From the NCBI GenBank assembly GCA_017438975.1, contig JAFRUH010000031.1, positions 1 to 64,000 on the forward strand: a stretch of 64,000 nucleotides of DNA, read 5' to 3'. This DNA comes from Bacteroidales bacterium (GTDB taxonomy: Bacteria > Bacteroidota > Bacteroidia > Bacteroidales > UBA932). The position numbers were made by a program, and so were the translations under genes. The notes under the pieces are model-generated. The model ran no database searches. It saw only the letters and a program-made list of their open reading frames with translations, and was not told where the DNA came from. Below are positions 1 to 8,158 of this stretch, one piece after another; the first letter of the stretch is position 1; each line of letters starts with the position of its first letter.

Positions 1-665
1 AGCGGCAGGTAGTAGTTCATCATGGAGAACATACCCTTCTTCATTTCGCCGCCGTACCAGGTGTTGAGGATGACCTGCTCGCGGGAAGTGACGTTGAAGG
101 CGACGCAGGTATCGCTGCGGAGACCGAGCTCGGCATAGTTGTCGACTTTTGCCTTGGAGGCGCAGTAGACGACGAAGTCAGGCTCCTGGTCGAATTCCTT
201 CTGGTTCTTCGGACGGATGAACATATTGGTCACGAAATGGGCCTGCCAGGCGACTTCCATGATGAAGCGGACCTTCATCCGGGTATCGGCGTGGGTGCCG
301 CAGAATCCGTCGACGACGAAGAGGCGCTTGCCGCTGAGCTGTTTCTTGGCAAGATTCCTGACCTCTTTCCAGACTTTCTCGGACATCTTGTGGTTGTCGT
401 TCGGATAGCCTTCGGTGGTCCACCAGATCTCTCCCGGGGCGCCTTCCTTGGTCGTCCGGTCGTAGACGATGTATTTGTCTTTAGGAGAACGGCCGGTATA
501 GATGCCGGTCATGACGTTGATAGCGCCGAGTTCGGTGACCTGGCCCTTGTCGTAGCCTTCGAGACCGGGCTTCGTCTCCTCGTTGTAAAGAACTTCGTAG
601 GTCGGGTTGTAGAGGATTTCCTTCACGCCCTTGATTCCGTACTTGGTCAAATCGATGTTTGCCAT
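1..665 (-). CDS. pckA: Phosphoenolpyruvate carboxykinase (ATP), N-terminal part, cut by window edge
   Basis: The reverse strand encodes the first 221 residues of an ATP-dependent PEP carboxykinase, which interconverts oxaloacetate + ATP with PEP + CO2 + ADP in the cytosol. In gut Bacteroidota it usually runs toward oxaloacetate, feeding succinate formation. The start ATG is at 665-663 and the protein begins [17 protein letters not shown]. The substrate-binding motif [15 protein letters not shown], the stretch [19 protein letters not shown] and the N-domain segment around [10 protein letters not shown] are all characteristic of the family. The frame runs off the left edge before the kinase loop, so the catalytic nucleotide site cannot be inspected. 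It is divergent from recQ, with overlapping promoters. The assignment is firm. Confidence 0.95.
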   Translation of the reverse strand, partial: MANIDLTKYGIKGVKEILYNPTYEVLYNEETKPGLEGYDKGQVTELGAINVMTGIYTGRSPKDKYIVYDRTTKEGAPGEIWWTTEGYPNDNHKMSEKVWKEVRNLAKKQLSGKRLFVVDGFCGTHADTRMKVRFIMEVAWQAHFVTNMFIRPKNQKEFDQEPDFVVYCASKAKVDNYAELGLRSDTCVAFNVTSREQVILNTWYGGEMKKGMFSMMNYYLP

Positions 666-719
666 GATGTGTGAAATATTAAAAGTTTGACTAAAATATC
701 ATTCTTTGTAAAAGCGGTG

Positions 720-750
720 CAAAAATACTGAATAATTGCTACTTTTGCAA
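720..750 (-). promoter_or_regulatory. pckA promoter (-7 box 720-727, -33 TTG 748-750)
   Basis: On the minus strand, TATTTTTG at 727-720 matches the Bacteroidota -7 consensus TAnnTTTG. A TTG lies 20 nt upstream (750-748), the usual spacing for the -33 element. The predicted transcript starts near 713, giving a leader of about 48 nt before pckA. The region overlaps the divergent recQ -7 box. Confidence 0.6.
740..747 (+). promoter_or_regulatory. recQ -7 promoter box
   Basis: TACTTTTG matches TAnnTTTG. A start near 754 would leave a leader of about 40 nt before the ATG at 795. No clear -33 TTTG is visible at the expected distance. Confidence 0.5.
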
Positions 751-794
751 TCATAAAAAAAGGGGATGACAACTTTTTTTAAAAATTTTTCCTA

Positions 795-2672
795 ATGACT
801 CCAAAAGAGGTCCTGAAGCAATACTGGGGATATGATTCCTTCCGTCCGATGCAGGAAGAAATCATAGCCGAAGCTTTGTCCGGAAGGGACCTCCTGGCCA
901 TCCTTCCGACCGGAGGAGGGAAGTCCGTCTGTTTCCAGGTCCCCTCCCTGCTCCGCGACGGGATCACCCTTGTCATCACGCCCCTCATCGCCCTGATGAG
1001 GGATCAGGTGCGGAATCTTTCGGACCGGGGTATCCGGGCGTTGGCCGTCCATGCGGGCATGTCCCGGAAAGAAGTGGACCTGGCCCTGAACAATGCGGCC
1101 TACGGGGATTACAAGTTCCTCTACCTTTCCCCGGAAAGGCTTTCCACCCCGCTCTTCCTCAATTATATCCGGCAGATGAATGTCGCCTTCCTGGTGGTCG
1201 ACGAGGCCCACTGCATCTCCCAGTGGGGCTATGATTTCCGCCCGGATTATCTCCGGATCGGAGAACTCCGTAAAGTTGTCGACGCCCCTCTCATCGCCCT
1301 GACCGCGACGGCGACCCCGGCCGTGGCTGACGATATCATGGACCGGCTGGGATTCCGCGAAAAGAACCTCCTGCGGAGCGGTTTCGAGCGTCCCAACCTC
1401 TCCTACGTCGTGCGCCGGTGTGAGGACAAGAACGGGCAGATGCTATCGATTTTCGAAGGCGTTCCAGGCTCCGGAATCGTTTATGTCCGGAACCGGAAAA
1501 AGGCCGAGGACCTCTCCCGGTTCCTGGAGGCCGCCGGCTTTTCAGTTTCCTTCTATCATGCTGGCCTTTCTTCTGCTGTCCGCTCTTCCCGGCAGGAGGA
1601 CTGGATCGCCGGCAAGATCCGCATCATGGTATGTACCAACGCTTTCGGGATGGGCATCGACAAGCCTGACGTCCGTACGGTGGTCCATTATGACCTTCCC
1701 GACTGCCCGGAGGCCTATTTCCAGGAGGCGGGCCGGGCGGGAAGGGACGGGAAGCGGAGCTATGCGGTCCTGCTCTGGAACGGGACCGACCTCAGGCGCC
1801 TGGACCAGATCGAGTCGGTTTCCTTCCCCTCGCTGGAATATATCGAGGACATCTACCAGAAGATGCACCTCTTCTTCGAAATCCCTTATGATACCGGGGC
1901 CGGGCGCCAGCTGAAACTGGATTTCGGGGCCTTCTGCCGCCGGTATGGCCTGCAGGAATCCCCGGCGTTCCATGCGATCCGCTATATCGGGCAGGAGGGA
2001 CACTGGACCTTCACCGAGGACCTGGATATCAAGACGCGGGTCCAGATTATCGTGGACCGTCGCGTCCTGTATGAAGTCGACCTTCCGGATCCGGCCATGC
2101 CGGTGGTCCTGGAACTGCTGATGCGCCGCTATACGGGGCTGTTCTCCTTCCCCGTGCCGGTCGAGGAAGATTATCTCTCCGAGCGGGCCGGACTTACCGT
2201 TCCCGCCTTGCGTCAGGTCCTTTACAACCTGGCCCTGGAACACCTGATCAAGTACATTCCCGCCGACCGGGCGGATGTGGTCTATCTCCATCACGACCGG
2301 CTCCGTCCCGGCAATGTCCAACTTTCCCCGAAGCGGTACGGGATGCTCCGTGACGCCTTCCGTTCCCGGAAGGAAGCGATGGTCGGTTATGTGTCCGGTG
2401 AAGGAGAGTGCCGCCAACGGTCCCTGCTGCGGTATTTCGGGCAGGAGTCGGGAACGGATTGCGGACATTGCGACGTCTGTCTGGGGCGGGTCCGTTCCAG
2501 GAAGGAGACGGAGGAAAAAATCGTCGCCTGGGTCCATGACCGGGGCGGGTCCTACACCCTTCGGGAACTGACGGCGTTTTTCGGGAATCCGGCCGCCGAA
2601 ACGGATACGGACTTCCTCTCCGTCCTCCGCGAACTCATCGACCGCGGCACCGTCCCTCCCTATTCCGACTGA
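795..2672 (+). CDS. recQ: ATP-dependent DNA helicase, short RecQ
   Basis: A 625-residue superfamily 2, 3'-to-5' DNA helicase of the RecQ family, acting in recombination and fork repair. The Walker A motif TGGGKS is at residues 39-44, the DEAH box at 136-139 followed by CISQWGYDFRPDY (RecQ aromatic loop), and motif VI is QEAGRAGRDG. A RecQ zinc site follows with Cys539, Cys556, Cys559 and Cys562. After the zinc site only about 60 residues remain, so a full winged-helix RQC region and an HRDC domain are not evident. This matches short RecQ paralogues of Bacteroidota rather than the longer E. coli-type protein. The gene is alone between divergent pckA and convergent GDPD. Confidence 0.93.
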   Translation: MTPKEVLKQYWGYDSFRPMQEEIIAEALSGRDLLAILPTGGGKSVCFQVPSLLRDGITLVITPLIALMRDQVRNLSDRGIRALAVHAGMSRKEVDLALNNAAYGDYKFLYLSPERLSTPLFLNYIRQMNVAFLVVDEAHCISQWGYDFRPDYLRIGELRKVVDAPLIALTATATPAVADDIMDRLGFREKNLLRSGFERPNLSYVVRRCEDKNGQMLSIFEGVPGSGIVYVRNRKKAEDLSRFLEAAGFSVSFYHAGLSSAVRSSRQEDWIAGKIRIMVCTNAFGMGIDKPDVRTVVHYDLPDCPEAYFQEAGRAGRDGKRSYAVLLWNGTDLRRLDQIESVSFPSLEYIEDIYQKMHLFFEIPYDTGAGRQLKLDFGAFCRRYGLQESPAFHAIRYIGQEGHWTFTEDLDIKTRVQIIVDRRVLYEVDLPDPAMPVVLELLMRRYTGLFSFPVPVEEDYLSERAGLTVPALRQVLYNLALEHLIKYIPADRADVVYLHHDRLRPGNVQLSPKRYGMLRDAFRSRKEAMVGYVSGEGECRQRSLLRYFGQESGTDCGHCDVCLGRVRSRKETEEKIVAWVHDRGGSYTLRELTAFFGNPAAETDTDFLSVLRELIDRGTVPPYSD

Positions 2673-2718
2673 TCAAGCGGAGTGAGGGGAAACCCTTACA
2701 ACAATAAGGAACGGAATT

Positions 2719-3507
2719 TTATTTGCGGAGTTCGCGCTGGCCGAGGATGGAACGGGTAAGTTCCGGTTCGTTCGTCGTGATGCAGTCGACCCCGAGGTCG
2801 ATCATCTCCCGGATATCCTCCTCTTTGTTGACCGTCCAGGCATTGACGCTCATTCCGAGGTCATGCGCCTCCTTCACCCATTCCGGATGGGCGCGAAAAA
2901 CCTTCAGGTTGTAATCGATTCCGTTGATTCCCATCTGTTTCAGCTCCGCAGGGGAGATGTTACCGGAGAGGAACTGGTTGGTGAAACCGGGCGCCTTGGT
3001 GACCAGGGTCTGGCAGACATGGAGGCTGAATGAGATGAAGATGCACCGTTCGGGGATGAAAAGGCCGCGTTTCTGGAGTTCTGCGATGGTTTTGTCCACC
3101 AGGATGTCCTCGCGCTCGGGACTGTACTGTGACTTGATTTCCACGACGAGGACCGTCTTGCCGAGTTTCCCCTGATCCAGGTATTCGGCAAGCGTCGGGA
3201 TCGGTTTCCCGTCTTGCAGGCGGAAGGCGGAGAAAGCCTCGAGAGGATGGGTCTGGATGTCCACGCCTTCGTGCGACCTGTCGTGATGGACAAGGACCTG
3301 ATTGTCACTGGTCAGGTGCAGGTCGAATTCACTGCCCCACAGCCCCAGGTCCTGGGCTTTCTTGATGGCTGCGATGGAGTTCTGGGCTCCGTTGGCCTCC
3401 TTGGACTGCCAGACGCCGCGATGGGCGGTGATGGCGACTTTCTGCTGGGCGGAAACACAGGTGCAGGCGGCGATGAGAGCCGCGTAGAGAATCATTTTTC
3501 TAAGCAT
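2719..3507 (-). CDS. Exported glycerophosphodiester phosphodiesterase
   Basis: A 262-residue GDPD TIM-barrel protein that would hydrolyse glycerophosphodiesters to glycerol-3-phosphate and an alcohol in the periplasm. Visible motifs are AHRG near the mature N-terminus, AQNSIAAIKKAQ (the Bacteroidota variant of the usual PENT segment), EFDLHLTSDNQVLVHHD with the metal-binding acidic pair and second catalytic His, and VEIK. The signal peptide is MLRKMILYAALIAACTCVSA. A longer frame opens at 3540, but the -7 box at 3538-3545 makes that start untranscribed, so the start is ATG 3507 or ATG 3516. The exact lipid-derived substrate is not deducible. Confidence 0.87.
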   Translation of the reverse strand: MLRKMILYAALIAACTCVSAQQKVAITAHRGVWQSKEANGAQNSIAAIKKAQDLGLWGSEFDLHLTSDNQVLVHHDRSHEGVDIQTHPLEAFSAFRLQDGKPIPTLAEYLDQGKLGKTVLVVEIKSQYSPEREDILVDKTIAELQKRGLFIPERCIFISFSLHVCQTLVTKAPGFTNQFLSGNISPAELKQMGINGIDYNLKVFRAHPEWVKEAHDLGMSVNAWTVNKEEDIREMIDLGVDCITTNEPELTRSILGQRELRK

Positions 3508-3537
3508 GGCGGACATGGAATTCAGCATTCGTTCCCA

Positions 3538-3545
3538 CAAAATTA
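3538..3545 (-). promoter_or_regulatory. GDPD -7 promoter box
   Basis: TAATTTTG on the minus strand fits TAnnTTTG. Transcription would begin near 3531, which excludes the upstream ATG-like start at 3540 and favours ATG 3516 or 3507. Confidence 0.55.
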
Positions 3546-3600
3546 GGAAAAATGGACCAATGTTCTTCCCTTTTTTCGTATTTTTACAAAAAAAGGAACG

Positions 3601-3729
3601 ATGGATCGATGGACCGGCATTCTGGCCGCAGTAGTGGCGGCCGCGTCGCTTTTCGCCTGCGCGGAGAGTGACAATTCAATGAAAAATAGTACATTTGCAA
3701 ACTCATTGGAGAATCAAGATACAACCGTT
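3601..3729 (+). other. Lipoprotein-signal-like reading frame fused in frame ahead of pgi
   Basis: An ATG at 3601 opens 43 codons continuous with pgi. The first 26 residues look like an SPII lipoprotein signal: a charged start, a hydrophobic run, then LFAC followed by AESDNS. A weak -7-like TATTTTTA (3579-3586) and AAAGGAACG precede it. The second half is AT-rich and contains the pgi -7 box TACATTTG at 3690-3697. Either it is a remnant of a lost lipoprotein gene into whose signal region pgi's promoter abuts, or an alternative exported Pgi form exists. It is not annotated as part of pgi. Confidence 0.4.
3690..3697 (+). promoter_or_regulatory. pgi -7 promoter box
   Basis: TACATTTG fits TAnnTTTG. 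The predicted start near 3704 leaves about 26 nt of leader before ATG 3730, supporting the shorter Pgi start. Confidence 0.55.
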
Positions 3730-5070
3730 ATGATAAAAGTAGATGTGAAAGGTTGTGCGTCGTTCGTAGACGCCGCCAAAGTTCAGAAGTATGTCGGGAA
3801 GGCCCTCGAGGCTTTCGATACCCTTGTCGCCGAAACGGGCGAGGGCAATGATTTCCTGGGATGGAAAACCCTTCCTTCCGGGACGGATGAGAGTCTCATC
3901 GCCGCCTGCGAGGCCGTCCGCGACGATTGGAAAGACCGCAAGGTGGACCTTGTCGTCGTAATCGGTATCGGCGGCTCCTATCTCGGAGCCCGCTGCGCCA
4001 TCGAGGCGCTCAGCCACAATTTCGCGAAGCAGCTCAAGGACAAGGGAGACGCCCCGGAAGTCGTTTTCGCCGGAAACAACCTCTCGGAAGAGTATGTGAG
4101 CGAACTGATGGACCTCGTGGCGGAACGCAACGCCGCCTGCGTCGTGATTTCCAAATCCGGCACCACGACCGAGCCCGCGGTGGTTTTCCGTATCGTCAAG
4201 TCCTATCTTGAAGAGAAATACGGCCGCGAAGAGGCTGCCGCCCGCATCGTGGCGATCACCGATGCCAGGAAGGGAGCCCTGAAGACCCTCTCGACCCAGG
4301 AAGGATACCGTACATTCGTCGTTCCGGACAATGTAGGTGGCCGTTTCTCGGTCCTGACTCCGGTCGGACTCCTTCCGATCGTCCTTGCGGGATTCGATGT
4401 CAGGTCCATGCTTGAGGGTGCCGCCGAGATGGAGAAATGCCTCGCCGTCCGGAGCGAGACCAACCCTGCCGTCGTCTATGCCGCGATGCGGAATCTCCTT
4501 TACAGCGAATATGGCAAGAAAGTCGAGGTCCTGGTCAGCTACAATCCCAAGTTCCAGTATCTCGGCGAGTGGTGGAAACAGCTTTACGGCGAGTCCGAGG
4601 GCAAGGACGGCAAGGGAATCTTCCCGGCCTCGGTCATCTGCACGACCGACCTTCATTCCATGGGCCAGTTCATCCAGGACGGCGACCGCGTGATGTTCGA
4701 GACCGTCGTCAACATCGAAAAGAGCAACCGGAGCGTCGTGATCGGAACCGATCCGCAGAATCTCGACCAGCTCAACTATCTGGCCGGTTCCCACGTCGAG
4801 CATTGCAACGCGATGGCCCAGCTCGGAACGAAACTCGCCCATATCGACGGCGGTGTCCCCCAGATCGGGATCAGCATCGAGAAGATCGATGCGAAGAATC
4901 TCGGCGGACTCTTCTATTTCTTCGAGTATGCCTGCGGCATCAGCGCTTATGTCCTTGGCGTCAATCCGTTCAACCAGCCCGGCGTCGAAGCCTACAAGAA
5001 GAACATGTTCGCCCTTCTGAACAAGCCGGGGTACGAGGCGGAAAGCGCCGCCATCCAGGCCCGTCTTTAA
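3730..5070 (+). CDS. pgi: Glucose-6-phosphate isomerase
   Basis: A 446-residue cytosolic Pgi that interconverts glucose-6-phosphate and fructose-6-phosphate. It carries the two SIS subdomains of the short bacterial form. Key segments are VIGIGGSYLGAR (phosphate loop), ISKSGTTTEPAV, the Pgi signature DNVGGRFSVLTPVG, SEGKDGKGIFPAS with the catalytic Glu region, and SHVEHCNAMAQLGTKLAH. The start at 3730 (MIKVDVKGCASF) was chosen because length and N-terminus then fit Bacteroidota Pgi and because a promoter box lies inside the longer frame from 3601. The stop is immediately followed by the anSME gene (1 nt gap), so the two are probably co-transcribed. Confidence 0.94.
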   Translation: MIKVDVKGCASFVDAAKVQKYVGKALEAFDTLVAETGEGNDFLGWKTLPSGTDESLIAACEAVRDDWKDRKVDLVVVIGIGGSYLGARCAIEALSHNFAKQLKDKGDAPEVVFAGNNLSEEYVSELMDLVAERNAACVVISKSGTTTEPAVVFRIVKSYLEEKYGREEAAARIVAITDARKGALKTLSTQEGYRTFVVPDNVGGRFSVLTPVGLLPIVLAGFDVRSMLEGAAEMEKCLAVRSETNPAVVYAAMRNLLYSEYGKKVEVLVSYNPKFQYLGEWWKQLYGESEGKDGKGIFPASVICTTDLHSMGQFIQDGDRVMFETVVNIEKSNRSVVIGTDPQNLDQLNYLAGSHVEHCNAMAQLGTKLAHIDGGVPQIGISIEKIDAKNLGGLFYFFEYACGISAYVLGVNPFNQPGVEAYKKNMFALLNKPGYEAESAAIQARL

Positions 5071-5071
5071 A

Positions 5072-6355
5072 ATGAAAGGCGACCCTTTTTCCAGCACCCT
5101 GTCCCTGCAGGATGCAATGAGGATTAGCGGCCCGCTCGCCTTCAACATCATGTTGAAGCCGGCGGGTTCGCTTTGCAACCTCGACTGCAACTACTGCTAC
5201 TATCTCGACAAGGCGGAGATCTACGGCGGGCGGGAGCCCGTCATGTCCGAAGAGATGCTGGAGAAAGTTGTCCGGGAGTACATCCTGGCCAATGACGTCC
5301 CCGAGGTGACCTTCAACTGGCACGGGGGCGAACCCCTTGTCCTGGGCATCGATTTCTACCGCAAGGCGATGGAGTTCGAGGAGAAATACGCTGACGGGAA
5401 GGTCATCCACAACACGATCCAGACGAACGGCACCCTGCTGGACCGGAACTGGACTGAGTTTTTCAGGAAATACAGTTTCCTTGTCGGCATTTCGCTGGAC
5501 GGGCCGAAGGATGTCCACGACCGCTACCGGAAGGACAAGGGCGGCCGTCCGACCTTCGACAAGGTCCTTCATGGAGTCGGCCTGCTGTATAGCGGAGGAG
5601 TCGAGTTCAACACGATGTCGACGGTCAACAAAGCATCCGAGGGCAGGGGACTGGAAGTCTATCAGTTCCTCAAGTCCATCGGCAGCCGGTACATGCAGTT
5701 CATGCCGGTCGTCGAGCATGTGAAATATCCCCGGAATGCGGCCGGGAAGCCCGTCAAGGGCGCCCGTCCCTTCATCGTGGACCCGAAGGAACCGGATGCG
5801 GCGATCGCACCCTGGTCCGTTTCTGACATCGGGTTCGGGAAGTTTCTGTGCGACATTTTCGATTACTGGGTGCGTAACGATGTGGGCCGCTATTACGTCA
5901 ACCAGTTCGACGCGACACTCGCCAACTGGTACGGAACCCAGCCGGGTACCTGCGTCTATGCCCAGACCTGCGGGGGGAACGCCGTGATCGAGCATAACGG
6001 GGACCTCTATCCCTGCGACCACTTCGTGTACGGGAAGTACCTGCTCGGGAACATCTCGGAGCGCCCGATCAAGGAAATGATGACCTCGGACGCCCAGATC
6101 CGTTTCGGTATCGATAAGCGGAATACCCTTCCGGGACGCTGCCGGCGCTGCGAATGGGTGTTTGCCTGCAACGGGGAATGTCCCAAGCATCGGTTCAATA
6201 CGACCGAGGCGGGGGAGACGGGGTTGAACGCCCTCTGCGCGGGATACCGGAAATTCTTCTCCCATGTCGCCCCGTACATGGATTTCATGAAAGATCTTCT
6301 CAACCGGGAGGAAGCCCCCGCCGGCGTCATCCCCTGGGCCCGTCTCCGGAAATAA
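5072..6355 (+). CDS. Anaerobic sulfatase-maturating enzyme (radical SAM)
   Basis: A 427-residue radical SAM/SPASM protein of the anSME family. It oxidises an active-site Cys or Ser of type I sulfatases to formylglycine in the cytosol. The radical SAM cluster CNLDCNYCYY uses Cys35, Cys39 and Cys42. The proposed catalytic Asp lies in NQFDATLANW. The auxiliary-cluster cysteines are in CVYAQTCGGNAVIEHNGD, LYPCDHF, CRRCEWVFACNGECPKHRF and the C-terminal CAGYRKFF. It begins 1 nt after the pgi stop. No sulfatase gene is in this window, so its targets must be encoded elsewhere. Confidence 0.93.
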   Translation: MKGDPFSSTLSLQDAMRISGPLAFNIMLKPAGSLCNLDCNYCYYLDKAEIYGGREPVMSEEMLEKVVREYILANDVPEVTFNWHGGEPLVLGIDFYRKAMEFEEKYADGKVIHNTIQTNGTLLDRNWTEFFRKYSFLVGISLDGPKDVHDRYRKDKGGRPTFDKVLHGVGLLYSGGVEFNTMSTVNKASEGRGLEVYQFLKSIGSRYMQFMPVVEHVKYPRNAAGKPVKGARPFIVDPKEPDAAIAPWSVSDIGFGKFLCDIFDYWVRNDVGRYYVNQFDATLANWYGTQPGTCVYAQTCGGNAVIEHNGDLYPCDHFVYGKYLLGNISERPIKEMMTSDAQIRFGIDKRNTLPGRCRRCEWVFACNGECPKHRFNTTEAGETGLNALCAGYRKFFSHVAPYMDFMKDLLNREEAPAGVIPWARLRK

Positions 6356-6412
6356 CCCTGAGCCACTCCCCGATAACACGAGACTCCGGATTCTTCCCGG
6401 AGAAGTTTGTGT

Positions 6413-6523
6413 TTCCGGGGAGGTGTGGGCGCCCGGTTGAGGGGGCTCTGCCCCCTAATTCCCTTGCGTGTGCTCCTATGGGTCCCGCCAATGGACCCTT
6501 AAGCGCACCCCCCACCCCCAGGG
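6413..6523. repeat. Structured palindromic intergenic element
   Basis: Between convergent anSME and the NusG-like gene lie two strong hairpins. One is GGGGGC-TCT-GCCCCC at 6441-6455. The other is longer, 6468-6508, with arms GTGTGCT...GGGTCC and GGACCC...AGCGCAC around a CGCCAAT loop. GC-rich flanks (6413-6433 and 6503-6523) are roughly complementary, suggesting a cruciform. It may act as a bidirectional terminator or be another dispersed palindromic repeat. The rest of 6356-6575 holds no convincing gene. Confidence 0.5.
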
Positions 6524-6575
6524 GCGATGTCCGGAAGGAGAACAAGACCGTCTGCTCGGGGGCTCAATGGGGAAC

Positions 6576-7196
6576 TTAATCGGGGTCGGGGACTTTTTCC
6601 AGGAGCTGCGGGGGAATGAAGGAAGTGGCGACGGCGATGAATCCTTCGATGGCGACCAGGAGCCTCCGGTCCCGGCGAATCCGTTTGATATAGCCCTCCG
6701 CCCCTTTCAGTGGCCCCGCCTTGACCCGTACCCGGTCCCCCTGAGCGTAACGGGTGATGCTCTCGTCGCTGAAAAACTCCAGATTCTCATCCCCTGAAGC
6801 CGTGACCAGACGGAACATCTCCATCTGCCGGTCCGGGATGACGGACGGCTTTTTCCGGTCCGCGGTCTTGTAGATGAAACCCTTGTCGTACAGGATGCTC
6901 TCGATCCAGGGCAGGCTCTCTTCCGGACACCGGACGAAAAGGAGCGAGGAGACGATGGTCACCCGTTTGTAGATCTTGGGCCCCGCCTGCTCGTATTTCC
7001 GGTCGTTCCGGGTCTCGTCGGGCGTGGCGAGGCGCTTCCTTACGCGGTGGAATTCCTCGCCCTTGAGTTCCACTTTCCGGACCGGGATATAGGTTTCAAG
7101 TCCCGCCCGGAAGAGCTCGTCCTCAATGTCGAAGACCTTGTTGTAGAATACCTTAAGGGCGTACCAGCACGGCTGGTTTTCATTCTCCTCCATCAT
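6576..7196 (-). CDS. NusG/UpxY-like transcription antitermination factor
   Basis: A 206-residue NusG paralogue. An NGN domain (about residues 8-115, WYALKVFYNKVFDIEDEL at its start) is followed by a KOW domain (GDRVRVKAGPLKGAEGYIKRI and on). Such proteins bind RNA polymerase and help it through long operons; the UpxY group controls capsule loci in Bacteroides. The start ATG at 7196 overlaps the stop of the upstream SGNH gene as ATGA, favouring it over a GTG at 7202. No polysaccharide biosynthesis operon lies beside it, so its target operon is unknown. Confidence 0.82.
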   Translation of the reverse strand: MMEENENQPCWYALKVFYNKVFDIEDELFRAGLETYIPVRKVELKGEEFHRVRKRLATPDETRNDRKYEQAGPKIYKRVTIVSSLLFVRCPEESLPWIESILYDKGFIYKTADRKKPSVIPDRQMEMFRLVTASGDENLEFFSDESITRYAQGDRVRVKAGPLKGAEGYIKRIRRDRRLLVAIEGFIAVATSFIPPQLLEKVPDPD

Positions 7197-8074
7197 TTCC
7201 ACCTGTTAGACTTCACGGTCCTTGCGGCGATGCGCTGGAAGCGGCGGGCGGTTCGGGCGTCGATTTCCTTATCGGTTTCCTGCATCCGGAAGGGATTCCC
7301 TACGACGCTTTTCCCCAATGCCGGACGGATAAGGGACTCGAACCAGACACAGGCGGCCAGATAGCGGGTGTAACCGGTATTCAGGTGGTATCCGTCCCGG
7401 GTGAGGTCCTTCCCGTCAAAGATGATATGGCTCCAGCGTGCGTTCTGGACCGCTGTTCCGGAAGGGATGACCGTGGCGAAATCGAACCGGCGGCAGAGTT
7501 CGTCCGTGCATTCGTTGATCTTTCCGTACATGATTATCTGGTTGTTCCCGTAGGTCGGGAAGGCACGGTGGGTCGAACTCCGGGCGTAAGCCCAGGTCTG
7601 GTGCCATACGATCACGACATCCGGATTGGAGCAATGCTTCCGGATGATCCCGATGAGCCGTTCCGTCCAGGGATCAAAGGACTCTGGCACCCCGGAGAGG
7701 GGAGAGCTCTGCTGGATCGTGATGATGTCCCAGGGCTCGTCGCCGATACCGTCCAGGATGGTCGCTTTCTCGGAAACCGTCACCCAGCTGTTCTCCGTGG
7801 ACTTGTAGTATTTATAATTCCGGTCCATCTTTTCGTATTCCCGGCAGTGGCGCTCGAGGGAGCAGCCTCCGATGTAAAGGCGTGCCAGGATAACGTTATG
7901 GATACCAGCCCCTTCCAGGAGATCCGGCAGCCAGGTGGTCGCATCGTTCGAGAAACTGTTCCCGACGGCGAGGATGCGGAGGGTTTCGGGATTGCGGGGC
8001 AGTTCGGCGGCGCGGATGCAGACCGGAACCAGCAGGAAGGCCAGGAGAAAACAGCGGATGGATTTCATGTTCAT
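7193..8074 (-). CDS. Exported DUF4886/SGNH-hydrolase-like protein
   Basis: A 293-residue protein with a signal peptide (MNMKSIRCFLLAFLLVPVC then IRA|AEL). It resembles the DUF4886 group of SGNH-fold proteins. The block I nucleophile is in AVGNSFSNDATTWLP, and the C-terminal Asp-His region is DLTRDGYHLNTGYTRYLA. Probable function is hydrolysis of an ester on a glycan or related substrate outside the cytoplasm, but the substrate cannot be inferred. It is transcribed from the box at 8091-8098 and translationally coupled (ATGA) to the NusG-like gene. Confidence 0.75.
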   Translation of the reverse strand: MNMKSIRCFLLAFLLVPVCIRAAELPRNPETLRILAVGNSFSNDATTWLPDLLEGAGIHNVILARLYIGGCSLERHCREYEKMDRNYKYYKSTENSWVTVSEKATILDGIGDEPWDIITIQQSSPLSGVPESFDPWTERLIGIIRKHCSNPDVVIVWHQTWAYARSSTHRAFPTYGNNQIIMYGKINECTDELCRRFDFATVIPSGTAVQNARWSHIIFDGKDLTRDGYHLNTGYTRYLAACVWFESLIRPALGKSVVGNPFRMQETDKEIDARTARRFQRIAARTVKSNRWK

Positions 8075-8090
8075 CTTGATTGGTTTCCTA

Positions 8091-8098
8091 CAAAATTA
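8091..8098 (-). promoter_or_regulatory. -7 promoter box of SGNH/NusG-like operon
   Basis: TAATTTTG on the minus strand fits TAnnTTTG. It lies 17 nt upstream of ATG 8074, back to back with the kinase promoter. Confidence 0.55.
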
Positions 8099-8108
8099 GG
8101 AAATTATA

Positions 8109-8140
8109 TTTGCAATCCCCCGGCGAAAATGATAAATTTG
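8109..8140 (+). promoter_or_regulatory. Sugar kinase promoter (-33 TTTG, -7 TAAATTTG)
   Basis: TTTG at 8109-8112 and TAAATTTG at 8133-8140, separated by 20 nt, make a textbook Bacteroidota promoter. Transcription would start about 12 nt before ATG 8159. Confidence 0.7.
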
Positions 8141-8158
8141 TGAGAAATCGCAGCCAGT

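Noticed and set aside
2673-2718. Possible terminator between recQ and GDPD
   Set aside because: Only a 5-bp CCTTA/TAAGG stem with an AT-rich tail not forming a clean T-run; too weak to annotate.
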